From Buxus sempervirens (lineage: Eukaryota > Streptophyta > Magnoliopsida > Buxales > Buxaceae): a stretch of DNA of 64,000 bases. The notes below the pieces were generated by a model, which was not told the origin of the DNA, searched no databases, and worked only from the letters and a program-made list of their open reading frames with translations. The DNA lies in contig OX387187.1 of assembly GCA_947561395.2 (NCBI GenBank), forward strand, positions 36,313,829 through 36,377,828, given 5' to 3'. Below, piece after piece: positions 34,006-43,674 of this stretch. The position numbers and the translations under genes were made by a program. Every line of letters begins with the position of its first letter. Position 1 is the first letter of the stretch.

Positions 34006-34242
34006 GAGGTCATTTCTGGACTGGGCCCCGTAGCAGAAAAGGGCAGTACCCACCCGATGATGATGGCATCGGATTCTGGGTTTGAGGAGCAGGATTTCCC
34101 TATTCCCCCTGCTCCCCAAAATTTTGTATTGAATAATTGGGAGGAAACTCCCCTTACCTTTGAAGCAGCGTCTGTATGGCAAACTGACGCAGCTTTCAAA
34201 AAAAAACTCCAATAGTGGAATGCCATTTCCCTGAAGGTCCTA

Positions 34243-35670
34243 ATGAGCCTTTGTCTTCAGGGAATTATATTTAGAAGGCTCACAAAAAACCCAAAAAGAT
34301 TTTTCTATTTTTCTAGAAAATTTAATTTTTTCAAAAAGGTCCAAACCACTTATGAACCGTATAATCAGACCGAATTAGACCAGGTTGAATATGACTTCGA
34401 CTTCGAGCTCGACTTTGACCTCATGGGGATCGAAGAAGAGACCGAGGTCGAAGAAGAAGAAATTCCAAAAGAAATTGAATACCAATTGGAACGTCATGAA
34501 AAGGGGGTCCAACCTAATATTGAGGAGACCATATCCATAAATCTTGGGACCGAAGATGACCCAAAAATAGTGAAAATTGGGGCATGTCTATCTAATGTGC
34601 AGCAAAATGAAATGACACAGTTCTTGGCAGACTATAAGGATGTATTCGCTTGGTCATATCGGGACATGCCAGGGTTGGACACTGACATGGTGGTACACAA
34701 GTTGCCAATTTTGCCAGGGGTTAAGCCAATTAAGCAGAAGCTGAGAAGATTGAAACCTAAATGGACCTTGAAGGTCAAGGACGAAGTGGTCAAACAATTC
34801 CAAGCGGGATTTCTGGGAGTCTCCACATACCCCGAGTGGCTTGCAAACATAGTGCCGGTACCAAAGAAGGACGGGAAAGTCAAAATGTGCGTGGACTATA
34901 GAGATTTGAATAAGGCAAGCCCAAAGGATGATTTTCCACTTCCACACATCGACATTCTGGTCGATAATACTGCGGTCCATAGCCTATTCTCTTTCATGGA
35001 TGGTTTCTCAGGGTATAATCAGATCAAGATGGCTAAAGAATATCAAGAGAAAACAGCATTTATCACACCTTGGGGTACATTCCACAACACAGTCATGCCA
35101 TTTGGGCTTAAAAACGCTGGGGCAACATACCAGCAGGCCATGACAGCACTATTCCATGACATGATCCACAAGGAGATGGAGGTCTACGTGGATGATATGA
35201 TTGCCAAATCATGCAAAGAGGAGGACCACTTGATCAATCTGAAGAAGGTGTTTGATCGTCTCAGGAAGTACAGTCTACGGCTTAACCCGGCTAAATGCGT
35301 CTTTGGGGCTACATCAGGGAAGTTGCTGGGATTTATTGTGAGCCGAAAAGGAATTGAAATTAACCCGGCTAAAGTCAAGGCCATAATTGAAATGCCATCA
35401 CCCAGAACAGAGAAGGAGGTTAGGGGCTTTCTTGGAAGAATTCAATACATAAGCCGATTCATAGCACAAATCACGGCTATTTGTGAACCTATTTTCAAGC
35501 TTCTAAGGAAAGATAACCCAACGGTCTGGAATGAGGATTGCCAGCAGGCTTTTGACACAATAAAGAGGTATTTGCTGAATCCACCTGTGCTAGTGCCACC
35601 AACTCCAGGAAGACCACTGATCCTATACTTGTCAGTGTTGGAAACATCAATGGGATATGTCTTGGGGTAG
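34243..35670 (+). pseudogene. A2 reverse transcriptase and start of RNase H
   Basis: An open stretch of 475 codons. An acidic linker (about residues 45-90) is followed by RT with VKMCVDYRDLNKASPKDDFP, TPWGTFHNTVMPFGLKNAGA and the catalytic YVDDM (near 35188), then the connection and the start of the Ty3-type RNase H. It ends at TAG 35668 within the RNase H. The RT palm looks chemically complete. Stops between protease and RT (34003, 34212) may be decay, or may mark the intron known at this place in Ogre-type Tat elements. Confidence 0.9.
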
Positions 35671-36799
35671 CATGATGAGACTGGTAGAAAAGAAAGGGCA
35701 ATTTACTGAGTAAAAAATTCACAAAATATGAAGCCAAGTACTCACCGTTGGAAAAGACTTGCTGTGCTCTAGTGTGGGCAACTCAAAGGCTAAGGCATTA
35801 CTTCCTTAGTCACTCCACATTATTGATATCCCGGATGGACCCTCTGAAAAGTGGCAGTTACTACTATCCGAGTTTGACCTCACTTACATCACTCAGAAGG
35901 CGATCAAGGGGCAAGCCATTGCTGATCACCTGGCTGCACATCCTTTGCCAGAATACCAACCGTTGAAGACCAACTTTCCTGATGAAGCAATTCTGTTCAC
36001 TGAAGAAGAGGAAAGTGAAAGTTCTTGGCAGATGTTCTTCGATGGGGCCACTAACATGAATGGAAATGGAATTGGGGCAGTCTTGGTCAAACCAGATGGT
36101 TCACACATCCCGATTGCAGTGAAGCTGAGATTCCAGTGCACCAATAATATTGCAGAGTATGAAGCATGTATAATTGGGTTGCAAGCCGCCATAGATCATG
36201 AAGTGGAGGAACTTAACGTATACGGAGATTCGAGTCTTATCATCTTCCAAACAACTGGTGAATGGAAAATCAAGGATCACAAATTGATCCCCTATCACCA
36301 GTATTTGGAAGAAATAAGCACAAATTTTACTCGAATTTCCTTTAACTATATGCCAAGGGCCAAGAATCAATTCGCAGATGCTCTAGCAACATTGGCTTCA
36401 ATGGTCAGCATGCCAGAAGGAGTAGACATCAAACCACTGGAAATTGAAGTCAGAGATGAGCCTGCTTATTGTCTCGTTCTGGAGGGAGCACCGGAAGAAG
36501 AAACACCATGGTTTCAAGACATCAAAAATTTCTTGAACAATCGGAGTTTGCCAGAAAATGCTACTTCTACTGAGAAAAGGACAATACAGAGATTAGCTGG
36601 TCAGTTCCTGCTAAGTGGTGGACACTTGTACAAGAGATCACATAATGACATTCTGCTCAGGTGTGTTGCTAAGGCTGAATCGGAAAGGCTGATTGAGACT
36701 GTACATGGAGGAGTCTGTGGACCCCATATGAATGGACATATGCTTGCAAAGAAGATTCTAAGGTTGGGATACTATTGGTCGACCATGGAGCACGATTGA
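35671..36799 (+). pseudogene. A2 RNase H end, archaeal-type RNase H and integrase zinc finger
   Basis: After the TAG at 35668 the first RNase H continues in shifting frames (LEKTCCALVWATQRLRHYF near 35750). From 35945 an open frame of 284 codons holds a second RNase H: MFFDGATN with the first Asp, NIAEYEACIIGL, VYGDSSLI and NQFADALATLA. This additional RNase H between RT-RH and integrase defines the Tat lineage. The integrase zinc-binding region begins near 36650 and is split by TGA at 36797, just before CHQC. Confidence 0.9.
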
Positions 36800-37417
36800 T
36801 GTATACATGTCAGGAGGTGTCACCAATGTCTGATATATGCAGATAATAAGCATGCACCCCCAAGTGAGTTGCACAACATGACATCCCCATGGCCCTTCTC
36901 CATGTGGGCCATAGATGTCATCGGCATGATTTCACCTAAGGCGTCGAACGGGCACAGATTCATCCTAGTAGCGATTGATTATTTCACTAAGTGGGTAGAA
37001 GCAACCTCATATGCGAATATCACAAGTAACCATGTTATTAAATTTTTGAAGCATAACATTATTTGTCGCTATGGACTGCCAAGTGCCATAGTATCAGACA
37101 ACGCTTCAAATATTAAGAACAAGGACATGAAGAAGATGTGTGAGCAGTTTCAGATTACCCACCACAAGTCAGCTCCATATAGGCCAAAGATGAATGGGGC
37201 AGTAGAAGCAGCAAACAAGAATATAAAGAAAATCATTCAGAAAATGGTAGTGAGTTACAAGGATTGGCACGAAATGCTACCACTTGCTCTACATGCCTAC
37301 AGAACCTCAATCCGAACTTCAACTGGGGCAACCCCATATTCCCTAGTGTATGGGATGGAAGCAGTCTTGCCAGTGGAAGTACTGATGTTGAGTATAAGAG
37401 GTGCTGGAAATTGTTGA
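36800..37417 (+). pseudogene. A2 integrase core, 3'-truncated
   Basis: After the TGA the second half of the HHCC finger (RRCHQC) continues into the catalytic core. The three acids are present: MWAIDVIG, VSDNASN, and MNGAVEAANKN with exactly 35 residues between the second Asp and Glu. The core ends at GATPYSLVYGMEAVLPVEV. The C-terminal domain is missing; homology stops near 37400. Confidence 0.9.
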
Positions 37418-37674
37418 GTTTTACTGTTATTTTATTATCACTATCTTAAGATTATGTTGAGCTAGCAGGGGTTCTAGTTAGAATGCAATTAGTGATAAAA
37501 ATCAAGTGAGCATGTATTGCTTGAATGCAAAGGTGCTGGAAAATCATGACAGCTGAAAGGTAATGGGTTGGTTGACTCTTACTTCACCTGGGTCAGCACC
37601 AACAGCATGTTATGTAAATTGCGTGATGGTTAATAATTCTATTAAATACTTAACTCTTAGATAACTCAACTATA
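37418..37674. other. Filler between A2 and element B
   Basis: About 260 bp of unrecognised sequence between the integrase remnant and the truncated 5' LTR of B. A short motif, GGTGCTGGAAA, occurs at both 37404 and 37531. Probably deletion or repair filler. Confidence 0.5.
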
Positions 37675-39299
37675 TGTATTTACGGGCATTAAAAGACACG
37701 TGCAAGTTTTGTCCTCCTCTCGATTTCCGAGCTTTATTTGAAGTCCAATATATCTTTAAACGAGCGGATTATGTCTGTTATTCGCTGAGGCCACCTTGGT
37801 TGGCTATGGATGGGCATTATCTCCAACTTTCTCTCTATCCTGAGGATCAGGCTATATCCTTCTGGACCAACCATACCCCTGGGTGTGTCTATAAATAGAG
37901 GCTCATTCCTCTAGCTAAGGGCCACGAAATTTTGAGTCCAAGGAATTCTCAAAAGCTCCAAGAGAAGGAAAGGAATCCCTGCTGCTCTGCCTGCTCAATC
38001 CAGGTAAGTCCCCTATCCCTTTTTATTTTTCTGTTTTCAATTCTAGATGTAATAGGATCATCTCTATTGCTGTAGAATAAGGCCATATCTGTTTTTGTAT
38101 TCCTAAACTTGTCTCTAAGTACCTCAAGGGTCTCTCTAGCCGTAAAACGTGAAGAGAGAACTAGGGGAAAGGGGAACAGGTGGATCCCTAGAATAGAACC
38201 CCATATCTGTTTTTTTCCTTTTTCATAGAATAAGGCCTATGATTGTGTTTGTGTAACGAAACCTATCTCTAAGTACCTCAAGGGTCTCTCTAGCCGTAAA
38301 ACGTGAAGAGAGAACTAGGGGAAAGGGGAACAGGTGGATCCGTAGGGTAGACCCCCATGTGCTCAAATCTGTGAGATGTGGCTATTTTGAATATCCTGAT
38401 CATGTTTTAATGTTTTTTATGATATATCTGAATGAATAACATGAATTTATGATGTTTATAGCATGAGATCCCCACTTTTTGATAAAATTTGGATTTTTGC
38501 CACTTTTGCACCTACAGCACTGTTTTCGCGATTTTTGTGGTTTTAGGCTAGGATTTTGGATCTATCATGATCAATATGGTAGATCTGAATCTAGAAGCCT
38601 GAAAATAACTTCTAGGGTTTCATGAGATGGTTTTTAAATTGTTTTTCATTATTGAGAGAAGACCCTACGGTCTAAATTCTCCCTTTTTGGTGTTTTTCAT
38701 CAATGTGGATATTTTTGGTTTTGATTTTCAGATTTTATGTGAAATTTGGGCTTTATCTATGTCCTGGACTGTTCAAGTTAAATTTTGAAATATTTTATAA
38801 AAATCATATTTTTCTAGATTTCTAGAATTTAGCTTGAAGCCAGATTTTTGGATTTTTCACTTTAAATTGATTTTATTTGATTTTATCTCAATTTTATTTT
38901 GATCATGGAATCCTAGGAATGGTATGATCATGTTTGATAGTTCTGGATCAATCAGAATATTCATATGAAAAAACCATATATTTTTGACTTTTTTTGTGAT
39001 TTTCCTGATTTTTATAGCAAGCTTTTTCCTTTATTTTAAACATGAACAATGCCTGGCAACCACCTTGTGTGGATGAATAGGGGTGCCTAACACCTTCCCC
39101 TGTTCATAACTTAATCCCCTTACCCATCTCTGGTTGTTTTTTTTAGGAGGGATATTTTGCCCTAAAATTTGCCTTTTGTGCTTATTTAATATTTTGGTGT
39201 CCATTCACACCTAAATTGAATGGTGGCGACTCTTTGTTTAATATAATCCCGCGTGATGATTGAGGAAATCATTAGATTGATTTTTTCCCATGTCTCACA
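37675..39299 (+). repeat. 5' LTR of B, 5'-truncated
   Basis: Matches 47106-48730 over its full length. The break lies in the loop of the fourth U3 palindrome. Ends TGTCTCACA directly before the primer-binding site. A TATA box is near 37888 (CTATAAATAGAGG). A block with CTAGCCGTAAAACGTGAAG is duplicated in tandem (near 38136 and 38290). Confidence 0.93.
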
Positions 39300-39301
39300 A
39301 C

Positions 39302-39319
39302 TGGCGACTCTGCTGGGGA
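39302..39319 (+). other. Primer-binding site of B
   Basis: TGGCGACTCTGCTGGGGA, identical to the site of A1, two bases after the LTR end. Confidence 0.85.
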
Positions 39320-40533
39320 CTTGTGGATTTGAGCCTTTTGGTGTTTTAGTTCATGTTTTTTATATTTTTTGATTTGCTTGCTATTTTGTGTTCTTAAGCA
39401 TGTTGAGTATGTTTTAAATATGAATTATTGCTTAAGAATTCATGGGGGTAGAAACATGCTTAATTTTGATTTATAGGATTGTTTCTACAAACATGCGTAG
39501 GGGAGGTCCGTTTTGCTGAAATATGCTTGTTTCTTGCTATATTTTTAGGATAGCATGTTTTAATTTGCAGCATGATCTCCATGATGATTTTGGGTGTATA
39601 ACATGATCATATGTTTGCATGATAGATGATTTTTTTTATGAGCATGTTTTGGGTGCTATAGGATTGCTTTATTTACTTGTTTATTTTAAATATGCTTTCC
39701 TATTATGCCTTGGTTTGTTTATGCATGGCTGCGAAAAGAGTGGCAAGGGTTTGGGACGTTGTGAATGTAACCTATTTTTACAATGCACTGTGCACCTTTT
39801 ATTTTTACACAGCCTACCTTTAACCTATAGGAAGTTGAACCCGAATATGTGTAGCTTGGCGCAACGAGGTCGATACTTCGGAAAGCGAAAGTGAAAACAT
39901 TCACCTTAGAACTTTGAGCTAATGATGTGATGATAACGTGGATCTGGGATTCTGGTCATCACTAGGCTTGAGTTCTAAGTTGCCATTAAGCCAAAACCCA
40001 AAACCCCTACGCTTGAAGGTGGAGTTACACGTTTTTGGCTAAATTACACAATTACGTGGAAATATGGGGTTTGTATGATTGTGGGAAGGCCGTGTGCATG
40101 GCTTACAAACTAGGGCATAATGCGGATGCCATATTGAAGGTAAACAAGGTAACAAGGTAACAAGGTAATCCTATTGTTTTGCATTATTTTCATGTCATAG
40201 GGGTGTCATGGTGCCCATTGGTTCGGGATAAAATTGGTCCCAAAATTTACATGTTTTTAAAATTAGTGCAGCCCATAGGAAGAGTTCTTAACTCTGTTTA
40301 GAATCAATCCTACCTTATGTTCATACAAGAGACAACAAAAGGGTACCAAATTCTTGAGTATGGTGTCAATTTGGAAGGTACATATGCCTTCCTAAACATG
40401 TGTTTTAGCAAAAAGGTCAAAGTCCACTTTGGGACAGTTTAGAAGCCCTGCACTGGGTGAACCGTACGTTTGGATGAACAATGAAAGTGATCAAACCATG
40501 TAAAAACTGGAAAAATATAACAGAGTTCCGTAA
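39320..40533 (+). other. Unique leader of element B
   Basis: AT-rich, homologous in patches to the A1 leader (for example 39850-39900). No conserved ORF. A cluster of AAGGTAA motifs at 40138-40166 may be splice donors. Confidence 0.65.
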
Positions 40534-40666
40534 AACCGCATTTAGTACACGGACTGGGCTTGCCCGTATTGGTTATACGGGCTAGGCTCGCCCGTGAATT
40601 GCATACGGTCACAGCTTGCTCGTAATTTGAATACGGGCAGGGCTGGACCGTACTGTGTATACGGTT
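40534..40666 (+). repeat. Phased palindrome array in B leader (5 units, exact 28-bp period)
   Basis: Units start at 40534, 40562, 40590, 40618 and 40646. Each is 21 bp: a 6-bp stem such as GCCCGT, a variable 9-bp loop, and ACGGGC or a close variant. Spacers are 7 bp and resemble each other (TGGGCTT, TAGGCTC, ACAGCTT, AGGGCTG). The first unit is degenerate. Confidence 0.93.
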
Positions 40667-40796
40667 TTCTCGGAATATTCAACTTTAATCAGTTTTTCCC
40701 ACTAAAATCTTCATTTAACCTTTAAATAATGATAAAGGGAAACAAGTTTGAATAAAATGCTTCAAAAAAAAAAAGAGAAATGTGAGAGAAAATCCT

Positions 40797-41780
40797 TTGG
40801 GCCTCTGAAAGCCTTTGAATTTCAGACTTTTTCTCAAAAACTCCTTGGGCTTCTGAAAGCCTTTGAATTTCAGACTTTTTCTCAAAAACTCCTTGGGCCT
40901 CTGAAAGCCTTTGAATTTCAGACCTTTTCTCAAAAATGTCCTTGGGCCTCTGAAAGCCTTTGAATTTCAGATCTTTTGGGCCTCTGAAAGCCTTTGAATT
41001 TCAGACCTTTTTTCTTTTGGGCCTCTGAAAGCTTTTGAATTTCAGATCTTTTGGGCCATTTGAAAGCCTCTGAATTTCAAACATCCATTTCATTTTTGGG
41101 CCGTCTATAAGCCTCTGAATTATAGACAATCATATCCTTTGGGCCTCTAAAAGCCTCTGAATTTTAGACAAATCATTTCTTTGGGCCGTCTAAAAGCCTC
41201 TGAATTTTAGACAATCATTTCTTTGGGCCGTCTAAAAGCCTCTGAATTTTAGACAAATCATTTCCTTGGGCCATCTAAAAGCCTCTGAATTTTAGAGAAC
41301 TCCTTTGGGCCGTCTATAAGCCTCTGAATTATAGACACATATCCTTTGAGCCTCTGAAAGCCTTTGAATTTCAGATCTTTTGGGCCGTCTAAAAGCCTCT
41401 GAATTTTAGACAAATCATTTTTTTGGGCCGTCTATAAGCCTCTAAATTATAGACACATATCCTTTGGGCCATCTAAAAGCCTCTGAATTTTAGACAATCA
41501 TTTCTTTGGGCCGTCTAAAAGCCTCTGAATTTTAGACAAATAATTTCTTTGGGCCGTCTATAAGCCTCTGAATTATAGACACATATCCTTTGGGCCTCTG
41601 AAAGCCTTTGAATTTCAGACTTTTTTCAAAAATCTCTAGGCCTCTGAAAGCCTTTGAATTTCAGACTTTTTCTAAAAATATCCCTGGGCCTCTGAAAGCC
41701 TTTGAATTTCAGACCTTTTTCAAAACCCCCCGGGCCTCTGAAAGCCTTTGAATTTCAGATCATTTTCTCTTTTTGTGGGA
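40797..41780 (+). repeat. Array of 23 hairpin units with constant loop and covarying stems (B leader)
   Basis: Each unit opens TTGGGCC and has a stem, a 9-nt loop GCCTTTGAA or GCCTCTGAA, and the complementary stem. Stem versions include CTGAAA/TTTCAG, TTTGAAA/TTTCAAA, TCTATAA/TTATAGA and TCTAAAA/TTTTAGA: both arms change together. Unit length varies from about 34 to 49 bp through the linker. It sits just before gag, where A1 has its own tandem array. Confidence 0.95.
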
Positions 41781-41953
41781 CCCGTTGGAAGCCCTAGAAT
41801 ATTCCAACAATTCTAAAAAAAAAAAAAAAAAAAAAGAAGCAAATAAAGAAAGAAACAAATCCAAACTCGTGTTCACCCAGCTTACACATAGGCATTCATA
41901 GGTATGTGAATGAGATTAAATTGGCACTGATATTTTTTTTCTTTTATTTCCAG

Positions 41954-42006
41954 GTACCAATACACTTGCAATCATAGCTCCTGTAACCAGATCAAGAGCT
42001 CACACC
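41954..42006 (+). other. Conserved in-frame segment and putative 3' splice site upstream of B gag
   Basis: TTTTATTTCCAG ends at 41953 and is followed by an open frame encoding GTNTLAIIAPVTRSRAHT into the gag Met. It is the counterpart of 3179-3243 in A1, with the same phase. Confidence 0.5.
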
Positions 42007-43674
42007 ATGAATCCCATTGAGACTGAAGTTGATGCTCCTCACCCAGATCTTGTCCTGCTTCAGGAGCAAGTGGAAGGACTAGCCCGAATGCTAGAGAACA
42101 TACTATCGGTGCAGGCCCAACAAGTTCAAGCCCAGAACCAAGCACCTCCACCTCAAATCAATATTCCACCTCCGGTTCAACCTATTCCTGAACCCACCCC
42201 GGAACCTATACTGATCAGGGAGGAGATGGTTGAGTCTGAGAAAGAGAATGAAAAAGAAAAGATGAGGAATGAAATAGAAAGAAAATTCATGCACAGGCTG
42301 GAGATGATCCAGGATGAAATAAGGGAGGTGAAAGGGATACGTAATTTTGGGGGCACCAATTTTGAAGATCTGTGCCTATACCCCAATGTATGCTTACCGG
42401 CCAAATTCAAATGTCCGGATTTTGATAAATATGATGGCACTGGCTGCCCAATGAGCCATTTGAAGTTATACTGCGGGGCTTTATGCCAGTTTGGTCGGGA
42501 TGACGGCATACTAATTCAACTCTTCCAGAGGAGTTTAACTGGAGCTGCTTTGAAGTGGTTTACCACTTTGGATCATGGGAAAATAAGAAGGTGGAAGGAT
42601 TTAGCAGATTCCTTTTTGGCACAATACAGGTTCAACTCTGAGATTATACCAGATAGGTATGACATGATGATGATGACAAAGAGAAATGATGAGACCATAA
42701 GGCAATATGCTAAAAGGTGGAGGGAGTTGGCTGCACAAGTCAAGCCACCCGTGGGAGAACCAGAAATGATTTCAACCTTCATCAGCACACTGGGGCAACC
42801 CTTTTACAGTCACTTGGTGGGTCAAACTACCACCAACTTTGCTGCCCTAGTGCAAGTGGCAGACAGAATTGAAGATGGGATCAAGTCTGGGAAAATAGTT
42901 GATTACTCTGCAGTGTTGAACCAGGAAGCTTCCACCACTCTCTCTACACAGAAAAAGGAGAATGGTAATGGAAGAAGAAAGAATGAAGAAAGGAGAGAAG
43001 CAGGAGTGAATATGGTCCAACTTCCTAGGGAACCCTTTCAAATCAATGCCTATCCACCTCCTATCAAGCCAACCCATCAAGTTCCTTTGCTGCCTATCCA
43101 AATTAATGTCCCTTCTGCACAGCTTATGAAGGAGGAAACAGAAGCAAGGAAGAGAAGGGAATTTTCTAAACTGCCTATGAGACCATCTGAACTTTTGCCT
43201 ACCTTACTTCAGAAGGGTTATGTGACTTTGAGGTTGCCAAATCCTCATGCAAGCAAAGGGAAGGGTTATGATCCATCTGCAATTTGTGAATATCATATGA
43301 GTAGTCCAGGGCATACCACAGATCATTGCTTGGCCCTAAAGCATGCAATTCAGGATTTGCTGGATAATAACTCTTTATCATTCAATTCAGTCACTCCCAT
43401 CCCACCTACCGATAACAATGGGGCAGGCAGCTCAAATGCAATAGGGGCAATTTTCTCTGGAGAAAGAAGATTTGACCCTTCTCAGCTTATCGTTCCTATT
43501 GGTCCAACAGTCATGGTTTATCTTGAAAGAAATGCTCTTGGTTATGAGCAGGAAGGCTTGCCTCACTCAGCAAGAGAAAGAAATTATCTGAAAAAGGGAG
43601 AAAAGTCAACTTTTGCCTTTAAGAACAGGGGCAGTTTTCGAACTCCCATGTTCTTTGAAAAGAAACTCCCATAA
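42007..43674 (+). CDS. Gag protein of element B
   Basis: Complete ORF of 555 codons. A Gln/Pro-rich N-terminus and charged helix (residues 75-110) precede the gag capsid domain (about 135-275; CPDFDKYDGTGCP, RRWKDLADSF). A zinc-knuckle-like CEYHMSSPGHTTDHC lies near residue 440. It aligns with A1 gag almost throughout, then leaves homology after GPTVMVY. Instead of protease it ends in a short tail (FFEKKLP, TAA) that corresponds to the linker found just before RT in A2. The product should form particles and could trans-package. That this frame alone stayed open suggests selection or youth; I cannot separate these. Confidence 0.9.
   Translation: MNPIETEVDAPHPDLVLLQEQVEGLARMLENILSVQAQQVQAQNQAPPPQINIPPPVQPIPEPTPEPILIREEMVESEKENEKEKMRNEIERKFMHRLEMIQDEIREVKGIRNFGGTNFEDLCLYPNVCLPAKFKCPDFDKYDGTGCPMSHLKLYCGALCQFGRDDGILIQLFQRSLTGAALKWFTTLDHGKIRRWKDLADSFLAQYRFNSEIIPDRYDMMMMTKRNDETIRQYAKRWRELAAQVKPPVGEPEMISTFISTLGQPFYSHLVGQTTTNFAALVQVADRIEDGIKSGKIVDYSAVLNQEASTTLSTQKKENGNGRRKNEERREAGVNMVQLPREPFQINAYPPPIKPTHQVPLLPIQINVPSAQLMKEETEARKRREFSKLPMRPSELLPTLLQKGYVTLRLPNPHASKGKGYDPSAICEYHMSSPGHTTDHCLALKHAIQDLLDNNSLSFNSVTPIPPTDNNGAGSSNAIGAIFSGERRFDPSQLIVPIGPTVMVYLERNALGYEQEGLPHSARERNYLKKGEKSTFAFKNRGSFRTPMFFEKKLP

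Larger units (their letters stand above)
27024..37417 (+). mobile_element. LTR retrotransposon A2 (Tat lineage), degraded
   Basis: 5' LTR (27024-27876 plus 30179-32107), directly joined to mid-gag sequence, then protease, RT, RNase H, archaeal-type RNase H and integrase remnants. The primer-binding site, leader and first half of gag are deleted. The 3' end is lost inside the integrase near 37417. The LTR fragment at 48731-50702 may be its 3' LTR, later separated by element B, but flanks (ATAAT before 27024, GTTAC after 50702) do not form a matching duplication. Confidence 0.85.

Noticed and set aside
37674..37898. A 74-codon ORF found identically at 47105-47329
   Set aside because: It is in the LTR of B just before the TATA box; the identity is that of the LTR pair.
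40534..40666. A CRISPR-like array because of the regular 28-bp period
   Set aside because: The conserved part is only the palindrome stems, spacers are 6-7 bp and similar to one another, and the context is a plant retroelement leader. It is a phased palindrome array, not a CRISPR.
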